Shown: piece after piece, positions 32,627 through 40,925 of the stretch
Numbering within the stretch: the stretch's first letter is position 1
Layout: every line of letters begins with the position of its first letter
Source of the DNA: Akkermansiaceae bacterium
GTDB lineage: Bacteria > Verrucomicrobiota > Verrucomicrobiia > Verrucomicrobiales > Akkermansiaceae
Direction of reading: 5' to 3'
NCBI GenBank assembly: GCA_018402445.1
Contig: JAGYIT010000011.1
Location: 1-64,000 of the forward strand
Length of the DNA: 64,000 nt
The notes under the pieces: model-generated
Database searches by the model: none
Told to the model about the DNA's origin: nothing
The model's input: only the letters and a program-made list of their open reading frames with translations
Position numbers and translations under genes: made by a program

Positions 32627-32970
32627 TTCATCTCGACACCAACTTGCTGATCGGCGTGGAAGATCCCACCGATCCGCACCACTTGACGGCTTGCGAGGTA
32701 TTCGCCAAGCCCGGCACTTTCGCCTGCTCATCGGTGGCATGGATGGAGTTGCTATCCACACCCGACACGAGCGCCTTGCGGGAAGCGATGAAGGAACTCC
32801 TCTCCGGCGGCATCGTCCTCTTCGACGAAGCCACCGGCTCCAGGCGACGCACCCGACTCGACACCATGATCGCCGCCACCGCGATCCTTTCCGGAGCGGA
32901 TCTGGCGACCACCAACCCCGCCGATTTCGACCCCTTCGTCCCTCACGGACTGAAGCTTCACAGCTTCTGA
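32623..32970 (+). CDS. PIN-domain toxin (third VapC-like)
   Basis: A 115-residue PIN-domain protein, likely a ribonuclease. It starts MIHLDTNLLIGVEDP with the first metal Asp, has FACSSVAWMELL with the central Glu and the later block RRRTRLDTMIAATAILSGA plus ATTNPADFDPF. Slightly short for VapC but all acidic positions are represented. Translationally coupled to the RHH antitoxin. A KH-domain gene follows after 38 bp. Confidence 0.87.
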   Translation: MIHLDTNLLIGVEDPTDPHHLTACEVFAKPGTFACSSVAWMELLSTPDTSALREAMKELLSGGIVLFDEATGSRRRTRLDTMIAATAILSGADLATTNPADFDPFVPHGLKLHSF

Positions 32971-33008
32971 ATCGATCCCGGCGATGGAGGCTTGCGAATT
33001 TCCCCGAG

Positions 33009-33323
33009 ATGGGGAAAACTGCCACCATGCAAGCGGTGACAGACAGGTTGAGGAATTTTCTGCAATTCGTGGCGGTGAAACTGATCGACGAGCCAGCCAA
33101 GGCGCAGCTCAAGGTCGCGGAACTTGGCCCGAAAAAACTGCGCTTCAAGCTCATCCTGGCAAGCGAGGATGTCGCGATGCTGATCGGGCGCAACGGCTTC
33201 ACCGCCTCCGCCATCCGTAGCGTCCTCAAGGCCGCGGCGGACAAGGAGGGCGTCCAGGTCAATCTCCAGATTCATTCACACGAAGAGGAGGCCGAGTTTC
33301 TCGCCCGCGACGAATTGAAATAG
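33009..33323 (+). CDS. KH-domain RNA-binding protein (KhpA-like)
   Basis: A 104-residue protein. The core (residues ~10-85) is a type II KH domain like KhpA: LRNFLQFVAVKLIDEPAKAQ, a beta strand pair, then the signature helix-turn VAMLIGRNGFTASAIRSVLK, i.e. a GxxG variant I-G-R-N-G-F. The tail is acidic. KhpA-type proteins bind RNA and affect cell division and translation in other bacteria. Usual partners (rpsP, rimM) are absent here. The start at 33009 (MGKTATMQAV) or 33027 is open. Confidence 0.8.
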   Translation: MGKTATMQAVTDRLRNFLQFVAVKLIDEPAKAQLKVAELGPKKLRFKLILASEDVAMLIGRNGFTASAIRSVLKAAADKEGVQVNLQIHSHEEEAEFLARDELK

Positions 33324-33471
33324 GTTTTTCCTCCCCACACGTGCGAAGGTAAAGCTCTAGACATCCACTATCCCGATCTCGCGGCGGAAGGGTGAGACCC
33401 GCAGCCGCCGAACGAAAAATCCATTTTTGCCGTTGCCAACCTCCGCTCCCTATCCCTATCTTCTTCTCGGC

Positions 33472-33903
33472 ATGAAAAAATTCCTATTTGCAGTCACCAC
33501 CCTCTGCGTCCTCACTGGATTTGCCGCAGCCGATATCCAGTCGCCTCCGGGTTCCCACTACACTTCCACCCGCAAGCTGGGTCGTGCGATCAGCAACATC
33601 ATCTACGGCGTCGTCGAGATCCCCGAGCAGATCGTCCGCAAGTCCGATAGCTACGGACGCAAAGCGGGCTGGACCTATGGAGCCGTCGATGGCACGAACC
33701 GCGTCTTCCGCCGCCTCGGTTACGGCTTCTACGAACTTTTCACCTTCACCTGCCCCACCTACCGCGGCACCTTCAAGCCCCCTTACGAAAAGTGCGGACA
33801 GGACAATCGCATCGAGATGAACGTGCACGAAGGCCTCTCCGAGTTCCCACCGGAGCTCGGCTTCGAGAGCTACTACAGCCACACCCGCACCCAGAAATTC
33901 TGA
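33472..33903 (+). CDS. exosortase-associated protein, TIGR04073-like
   Basis: A 143-residue exported protein. The signal peptide is MKKFLFAVTTLCVLTGFAAA. The mature part has a family pattern KLGRAISNIIYGVVEIPEQ, followed by a TYGAVDGTNRVFRRLGYGFY repeat-like segment and a short LFTFTCPTYRG. This matches exosortase-system-associated proteins of Verrucomicrobia and related phyla, whose function is unknown. ATG 33472 is used for the signal peptide. It ends at a strong terminator. Confidence 0.8.
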   Translation: MKKFLFAVTTLCVLTGFAAADIQSPPGSHYTSTRKLGRAISNIIYGVVEIPEQIVRKSDSYGRKAGWTYGAVDGTNRVFRRLGYGFYELFTFTCPTYRGTFKPPYEKCGQDNRIEMNVHEGLSEFPPELGFESYYSHTRTQKF

Positions 33904-33925
33904 GCGGTATCGCCACCCTTTCACA

Positions 33926-33962
33926 AAACCCGGCCGGAGATTAATCTCCGCCGGGTTTTTTC
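33926..33962 (+). terminator. intrinsic terminator
   Basis: AACCCGGCCGGAGA and TCTCCGCCGGGTT pair around a TTAA-type loop, followed by TTTTTTCG. It ends the TIGR04073-like gene; the A-rich left side could also serve the AraC gene that runs toward it. Confidence 0.88.
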
Positions 33963-33971
33963 GCGCCCGCC

Positions 33972-34851
33972 CTACCGCTGATTCCGGTGAGCCGAGGGCT
34001 GAAGACCCGTCCATTGCCGGAAAGTGGTGGCGAAAGTGAACGGGCTTTCGTAACCCACCGCCTTCGCGATCGTCGAGATCTTCGCATCCGTAGTGGAAAG
34101 CAGGTGGCAGGCACGCTGGATGCGGAGGGAGGTGACATGCTTGCCGGGCGAGCGTCCCAGCTCCTTCGCGCACAGCCGCCGCAGGTGCTCGATGCTCATC
34201 GTGGCCGTTTCCGCCAGCTCATGCATCGTCCACGCCCGGCCCGGCTCCGCCTCCACCGCCTGCCACAACCGCCACAGCCGGGGATCGCCGTGCGCGCGGC
34301 TGCGCGAAGGCCGTCACGTAGCCGTGGATCAGCTCGATCCAGAGATGGATCTGCGCGGGCGATGGCTCGCGTTTCGATGACTCCGCGTGAAGACCCTCCA
34401 CGGCATGGGAAAACGCGGTGGCGGCGAACGGCCCTTTCACCGGGGACTTCGCGGAAACCAGCGGATTCTGCCCGGGCGTCTCGAGGTAGCGCACCCAGCA
34501 GAATTTCCATTCGGGCTCCCCGCGCATCGCCTGGATCGCGTTCGCGGTGAAAGGCGGCAAAAGGCAGGCCTCGTTCGCGCCCACTTCAACCCACCGCCCG
34601 TCCACCATCACCTCGCCTTTCCCCGAAAGGCAGGCGAACATGAAGGTGCCAGATTGGAAAAGCCGCACCACCTTGAAAGGATATTTGGCGCTCATCACAC
34701 CCGCGTGGGCGATGTTTTTCCGCTCCATCGCCGGGCAAACCGGAGCCGCCGCCAGCCAGCCGCGAGCATCATCCCCGGAAGACTTCACGGCAATCCATTT
34801 GCTTCCACCCAATTGGTGCGTTTCGGATAGTCTCTTCGTTTTCGCCGCCAT
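33972..34851 (-). pseudogene. AraC-family regulator, frameshifted
   Basis: The N-terminal ~180 codons (34851 down) encode a cupin-like effector domain, ending near IHLWIELIHGYVTAFAQPRA. The C-terminal AraC-type double helix-turn-helix (AETATMSIEHLRRLCAKELG, then ISTIAKAVGYESPFTFATTF) continues in another frame from about 34268. The frames join exactly if one CG dinucleotide is restored in the CGCGCG run at 34292-34297, giving QPRAHGDPRLWRLWQ. Otherwise both halves are intact. In orientation and place it could regulate the ABC importer upstream, but it has its own spacer, and the effector is unknown. Confidence 0.8.
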
Positions 34852-35151
34852 GGGTTCTCGATACTAGGGCACCTCCCACTAGAAATCAATGTGGTTTTTC
34901 GATAGGCAGAGGTGCATGTCTGTTGTCTCGGGTGCTTATAGAATCGGATCCGTTTCCTCACCCTTTAAAACAAACTGGCGAAAGAGAATATCCCGGATAA
35001 CACTCCCAAATCCATCATCATCAGAGTCCTCCTAGTTGGACTCGGTTCTGTCGCGCCAGACCGCCGCGACCGCGACGCGGTTGACGAGAGCACGATCCAT
35101 CACACAAGGACTCCCCTCACTGGGGTGACCTTTTATGGGAGAGTGCCGCCA
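34852..35151. other. spacer with no gene recognised
   Basis: About 300 bp between the ABC permease and the AraC gene. No open frame has a known product; a short dyad (CTCCCCTCACTGGGGTGAC, near 35110) is the only structure noticed. Confidence 0.5.
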
Positions 35152-36860
35152 CTACACCTTGAAAAGCCCGCCGCGTTTCCCGCCGAGCACCGCCGCCCCC
35201 ATGATCGCGACGGATAGGAACACCATCGCCCACACACCCAGCGCGGCCGCCAGTTCGGTGCCGTTGCCCAGCGTGCTGAGCAGGGTATAGATCGCTTTGG
35301 TGATCGGGTAATGCTGCGCCTGCTGCGCGAGGATCAGGCTGTCGCTCACCTCCAGCATCGCGAACGCGAAACCGAGGATGGCTCCCGCCGCAAGGTTCGC
35401 GGCGATCAGCGGGATGGCGATGCGCCGCATCATCCGCAGAGGTGTCGCGCCGAGCGATTTCGCGGCCTCCTCCAGTGCGGGGTTGCTCTGTTGCAAGCCC
35501 GCCACCGCAGCCCGCACCACATACGGCAGCCGCCGGATGCAATATGCCAGCACCAGCAGGAAAAACGGACTCCCGCCCGCCCCCACGAGAAACGCAAAGG
35601 GTTTCCCTTCCTGCGACAGCGCGAGGTATCCGAAGGCCATCACCAGTCCCGGCACCGCCAGCGGCATCATCACAAGTGCGTCCAGCCAGCCGCGGATTTT
35701 CAGATCTGACCTCACCACCACCCACGCCACACCCAGCCCGATAATGACCGCTAACACCGTCGCCGTCCCTGCATACATCAGGCTGTTGCGGATCGAGGGC
35801 ACGACCAAGCCGTTGCCCAGCGCCTCGATGTAATGCCGCATTGTCAGCTCATCCGGGATGACCGTCCCATACCACCGCTCCGCCAGCGAAAGCAGCACCA
35901 CCCCGGCGTGCGGAATGGATGCGATCACGAAAACCCCTAGGAAAAACGCCGCGCATGCGATCCCTTTCCATCCGCCGATTTTCTGCCCGTCGCTGCGCCC
36001 CTTCGGCCTCGGCGCGGTGCCCAGCGGCGCGCGACCCATCACCAGCTTCGCCAGCGCAAAAACCGCCGCGGCGATCACCAGCAGAATTGCCGTCAGCGCG
36101 TAGGGCACGGGATTTTTCTCCAGTCCTTTAATCCCGTCAAAAATTTGCACCGGCGCGATCCGCGCGTAATCGAACACCAGCGGCACGCCCAGCTCCGTGA
36201 ACGACCAGATGAAAACCAGCGAACTCCCCGCGAACACGCCCGGCATCGCCAGCGGCAGGGTGATCCTGAAAAAGCGTTTCCACGGCGGGCAGCCGAGGTT
36301 CTCCGCCGCCTGCTCCATCGCGGGGTCGAGATTCGCCAGCGCGGCGGCGATATTCATATAGAGGATAGGGTAAAGGTGCAGCGCGTTCATCACCACGATC
36401 CCGAGGAAACGCCCCTCCGCCAGCCAATCGAAGGGCGTGGCCGCATCCATCATCCCCAGATCGATGAGCAACGCATTAAACGCGCCGTTCACACCGAGCA
36501 TCTGTTTGATTCCCACCGCACCTACGAAAGGTGGCAGGATCATCGGCGCGAGCACGAGGATCCCGAGAAACTTTTTCCCACGAAATCATAACGGTGCCCC
36601 ACCAACGCCAGCGGAAACGCGATCAGCAGGGTCAGCCCCGTGCTCACCACCCCCATCATCAGCGCGTTCCAAAGCCCCTCGCGGTAGATCGGGTTCGAGA
36701 AAACCGAGCCGATAAAATCCAGCGTCCACACCCTTTCCCCATCCGGCCCCGTGGCCTCGAACGCCTGCTTCACCACCATCCCCGCCGGATAGATAAAAAA
36801 CACCGCGAACAGCAGAGCCACCGCCCCGCTGATCCCCCACGCCAATTTCCGGTTCATCAT
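35152..36860 (-). pseudogene. Fe3+/thiamine-type ABC permease (fused double domain), frameshifted
   Basis: A permease of about 568 residues with two BPD-transport domains, like FbpB/AfuB. The first part (36860 down: MNRKLAWGISGAVALLFAVF, then NALMMGVVSTGLTLLIAFPL) stops at 36540. The rest (from the LAPMILPPFVGAVG block, through the EAA-type loop AAENLGCPPWKRFFRITLPL and a second loop EEAAKSLGATPLRMMRRIAI) is in another frame. One missing A in the run at 36572-36576 (T on plus) explains the break: KKFLGILVLAPM is restored with six A. Starts overlap the binding-protein gene. No ATPase gene is near. Confidence 0.85.
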
Positions 36861-38324
36861 GGTCGCGCCCCTTTCGTTTCCGCCATCCGTTGCGCCTCCC
36901 GGTAGTTCGCGCGGAACCACTCCCCCAGCTGCTTCATCCGCGCCGCCTGCTTCATGGAGTCCCTACTGTCCAAGCCCGGATCTCCCTGTCCCGCGATGGC
37001 ATACGTGACTTGCGAAACATCCTGAAAAACTACCAGCGCATCCTCCGGCATCCCCGCCTCAATGATCGCCGCCCATGCCGATTTCATTTCCTCGTGGGAA
37101 TCGATGCACATCACTTTCACGAGCGTGCGGAGGGTGTTGAACACTTTGCCGGTAAGGGCGCGGTCATAGGTGAAATTGCCCTCGTCCTCGAAAGGGTTCA
37201 CACCGGGCATGGTGGTCAGCGCCAGCGTCTCCGCGTCATACATGTCGCGGCGGATGGGAGTGCGGTGCAGCGCGCGATCCTCCGGCCCACCCTCGGTGCC
37301 GGGCTTTTGGAACCACAGCCGCTGCGCCTCCCGCGTGAGACAGAATTTCACGAACTCCTGCGCGAGCGCCATGTTCGGTGCGCCTTTCAGGATGGCGATG
37401 GGATCTGAGCTCAACGTTGTGCCACCCTTCGGCGCGATCCAGACCACGCGCGGTTTCCCGTCTCGGGTGATCAGATCCGCCGCGTAGCTACGCCCGTAGA
37501 AATCGATGCACATGCCCGCCGCCGCGTTCCCCTGCCCCACATCATGCGGGATCTTAGAGGCACTGTCGGTGAAATACCGTGCGTTCGCGCCCATCCGCTG
37601 GATCAACCGCAGACCCTCGTCCCAGCCCTGCTCCGCCGTGCCGCCCGCCGCAAGGGATTTCTGCATCTCTCCCTGCACCAGCAGCTCGAAGGTGCGCGCT
37701 ACCGAGCCGCTCTTCGTCGGATCAGCCAAGGCTAGGCTCCTCGCATACGCCGGCTCGCCCAGATCCCGCCACTCGCTTGGCGCGGCGATACCCAACCGCC
37801 CAATGAAATCAGGATTATAACAGATCCCGAACTGCGACATACATGTGCCCACCCAAACCTTTTCGGCAGAGAAATAGCGCTCGCCGGTGAAAATCTCCGG
37901 GATCACCCCACCCTCGCGGAAGAGCTCCGGGGCATCCCCGAAAACATCCAGCTCTGCGAGCCTGCCCGCCTTCGCCTGCCCTGCGAAGTCCGGCTCGCCG
38001 CCCCCGAAAAACAGATCCACCCCTATCCCCTCGCGCCCCGTTTCCTCCGCCGCCTTGAAGCCGGCCTCGATCACCATCCGGATCTCGGAAGTGCCTCCCG
38101 GCGTCCGCCAATCCACATACACCGAGCGCCCCGTCTGTCGCGCGCCACCACGCCGCGAAGGCCTCGCCAAACTCTTTCCGGATCGACTCGTTGTGCGGGG
38201 AAAGGATCACCAGGCGGTCATTCGCCGAGGCGGGTGATGCCGTCTCGGTCTCGCGTTTCATCACCAGCGGCAGGCCGACAATGAAACCCAACAAACCCAA
38301 AATCCCGATCAAGCGCCCTTTCAT
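36857..38324 (-). pseudogene. ABC substrate-binding protein (Fe3+-type), frameshifted
   Basis: Encodes a ~490-residue extracellular binding protein with an N-terminal anchor (MKGRLIGILGLLGFIVGLPL) and type 2 periplasmic fold blocks: RLVILSPHNESIRKEFGEAF, VDLFFGGGEPDFAGQAKAG, VWVGTCMSQFGICYNPDFIG, AGMCIDFYGRSYA and APNMALAQEFVKFCLTREAQ. The first ~62 codons (38324 down) and the rest are in different frames. Restoring one CG in the run at 38139-38145 joins them as WWRARQTGRSVYVDW. The family often binds ferric iron or similar anions, but the ligand residues are not certain. It is followed by the overlapping permease gene (also broken). Confidence 0.83.
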
Positions 38325-38383
38325 ACCAACATCCGGAGGAAAGCTCCCATCCCGCCCCCCTCATGGCAAGGCGGAACGGGGAT

Positions 38384-38642
38384 TCAACGCGAGGGACAAA
38401 TCAGCGGAATCACCCTTCGGCGGGATTTCCGGTAAACGGTGAAATCCGAATCAAGGGTCATCACCTTCGAATCCCCGTAGATTTCCGACATCCTAACCAA
38501 ACAGCGCCTCGGCGATCACAGCCTCACAAGTGAGCAGAGGACGTGTGATACCCATGAAGACCTCTTTCGCCCATGCGTGATCCCGGTCGCTGCGATCCAG
38601 ATAGGCCACAAGCGGGCCGGTATCGGAGATGATTTCGGTCAT
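38384..38642 (-). pseudogene. decayed PIN-domain toxin
   Basis: Minus-strand ATG at 38642 overlaps the antitoxin stop (ATGA). The start is a clear PIN N-terminus (MTEIISDTGPLVAYLDRSDR) and EAVIAEALF, then a stop. In a shifted frame the PIN end VMTLDSDFTVYRKSRRR and IPLICPSR continues to a stop at 38384-38386. The middle, with most acidic residues, is deleted. The toxin is therefore dead while the antitoxin frame remains open. Confidence 0.8.
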
Positions 38643-38881
38643 TCTCCGAAGCCCTCAAGATGTTTGGGATTGGAGGCCAGATCTCCCAATCCGCTGTTTC
38701 CGCAACCGCAGAGGTCGGCGCTTTGGTCGAAAAGGCTCAGCGACGACTTGCGGGCGGCGGATTTGAGCTTTTCCTCCAAGGCTTCACGCAACAAGGCGGA
38801 ACGGCTGGTTTTCCTGGCCCGCGCCACGGCGTCCATGCGAGAAACTAACTCTTCGGACACTTTCAGGGAAATGGTTGTCAT
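38639..38881 (-). CDS. ribbon-helix-helix antitoxin, orphaned
   Basis: An 80-residue protein with a CopG/RHH start (TTISLKVSEELVSRMDAVAR, then RKTSRSALLREALEEKL) and a Cys/Gly-containing C-terminal tail. It is normal for a VapB-like partner of a PIN toxin, and the toxin remnant follows with a 4-bp overlap. ATG 38881 is preferred over 38917 because the RHH strand starts at TTISLKV. Confidence 0.82.
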   Translation of the reverse strand: MTTISLKVSEELVSRMDAVARARKTSRSALLREALEEKLKSAARKSSLSLFDQSADLCGCGNSGLGDLASNPKHLEGFGE

Positions 38882-38941
38882 GCTTTGAAAAGTAATACTG
38901 ATTTTGCAGAACAGCAATACCGGAATCCACTTGATCCCGGA

Positions 38942-40920
38942 TCATTGCGAGTGCAGCCACTGCCAGATCGCCTCGTATTGCTTGCGGGCGTCTCCTTCGA
39001 GGATGTCGGTGCGCTGGGATTCATTGCCATCGGCATAGCGCGGCATTTTGCTGCCAGGCGTGACGGCTGCCGGGTTGTCCATCCAGCGGTGGTGAAATTC
39101 CTCCCGCAACCTCCCCGGCGTGAGGGCGAAATTTACCGCGCCGACCTCGAAGGCAGCGGTCGGTTCCTGGTCGCCTATGCCGTGGCAGGTCGTGCAACCG
39201 AAGCCCTCCGCACTCACCAACTTTTCCCCGATCTCCGCGAGCGCGGGATCAACCTCGACTTTCACCGGCACGCCCGGCTCGAAGCCATGGACTCGCGAAA
39301 GACCCTCTGCCAGCGGTTTCGCGTAGGCGGGGAAAGCTGGCATCCGCGTGCCCAGCCATGGCCTCGGACGCGGCTGGGCGGTTCCGGCGAGCATCGACTC
39401 GATGTAGGAGCTGAAAAGCATCTCGCCGACAAAGGTGAGCGGCGGGCGCGACTGATCGACGCGCTCGTCCAAACCTTCCACATGCGCCGCAAGACCGGCT
39501 GTCGTGAAGTGGAGAGAGTCGAGGCCGGACGCGTTACCATCCATCGCATGACAGGCGGTGCAACGCTTCGCAGTGACCTGCCGCTCCGCAAACTCCGCCG
39601 CGCTATCCTTTTTGAGCGACTCCAAACCGGCCTTGGAAAACGCCAGCAGCCCTTCCCTCTCCCCCTCGCCGAAATTCATCACGGGCAGCTCCGGGCGCTT
39701 GTCGCTTTCCGAGACGCAGCCTTTCTCCGCCCAATCCGCCTTGAAAACCGCATCCAGAGCGGGCGCGCTCGGCACACCACCGGGCAATCCGGGATGGCAG
39801 GTGCCGCAGTGCAGGCTCGCCGCGACCTCCGCTCCACGCGCGGCGTCGCCCGCCGGGAATTCGTATCCAAGCTCCGTCCCTTTCCCTTCCGAGGAAGCGG
39901 TCAGATACGCGGCTAGCGAGGACGCCTCCTCGTCGGAGAGCTGGAAATTCGGCATCGCCGTGAAGGGATGGAAGGCCTCAGGCTTTTTCAGGTAGGCCAT
40001 GAGCTGGCCGGGAAGGTATTTGGAAGCGACGTTGTTCAGCGGCACGCGCGAGGCATCATCGGCCGTTTGATCATGGCAGGCGACGCAGCCGAGTTCGTGG
40101 AAAACGACGCCACCCGCCTTCGCCAGCGCCGGATCGGGCGGGGGAAGCTTTTCCCCGCCGAGCTTCGATGCGGCGAGGAACGCGGCGAGATCCGCGGCTT
40201 TCCGCAAGCCTTCCGGAGTCTTCGCATCGATCAGGTTCGGCATGTTCGTGCCGTGCTTCATCGCCTTCGGATCGGCGAGCCAGTTCCGCAGCCAATCCTC
40301 CGTCACGCGATCCCCGATGCCCGCGAGAATGGGGGCGATCTCGCCGGTCTCCGGCATCGGGTTTGCTCCGAAGCCGCCCTCGGGCGCGTGGCACTTGGCG
40401 CAATGCTGGCTGGTGAACGCCAGCCTGCCGTGCCGCTTCAGTTCGCCGAGCTTCGCTTCATCGCCAGGTTCGGTGGAAAAAGCCGTTGGCGGGATCGTTT
40501 GGCGCGGCATCCCTCTTCTTCCCAATACAGCCGGAAAGAACCGGAGCCATCCTCCGCGCTGTTGTAGGAAACGATGATCTCGTGGAGCCCGGGATTCAGC
40601 CGCAGCCGCTTCGACTTCGCGGCTCCCAGAGTCCCTTCCTCCACAAGAACCTCCTCGCCACCCACCGCGAGCGCAGCCTTGCCATTTCCCTCGAAGGAAA
40701 AATACAGCCTCTTCCGCTCCTTCAGCTCGATGGAGCCCTTCCACGCCACCTCGAATTTCCCCGCATCCAGAAACGGAGTGGGCGGCTGCCCGGCGGGAAC
40801 GGAAAGCGCGGCCATGCGGTCGAGGCGCACATCCGTTTCACCTCCTTGGGTGAAAGTCGCAGCGAGTTCCGCACGGGCGGTGGCAAGAAGGCCAATGGTG
40901 AGGAAAACGAACCTGAACAT
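38942..40920 (-). pseudogene. PA14-like + pentahaem cytochrome c protein, frameshifted
   Basis: An exported protein of about 660 residues. The signal peptide is MFRFVFLTIGLLATARA. A PA14-like carbohydrate-binding part follows (KGSIELKERKRLYFSFEGNG to SGSFRLYWEEE), then five CxxCH haem motifs: CAKCH, CVACH, CGTCH, CTACH and CTTCH. The frame breaks between the PA14 part and the haem part at 40511-40513: one extra G (GGG to GGGG on the minus strand) gives LYWEEEGMPRQTIPPTAF. It is 5 bp downstream of the DUF6797 gene and likely its electron partner. Confidence 0.85.
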
Positions 40921-40925
40921 AACGC

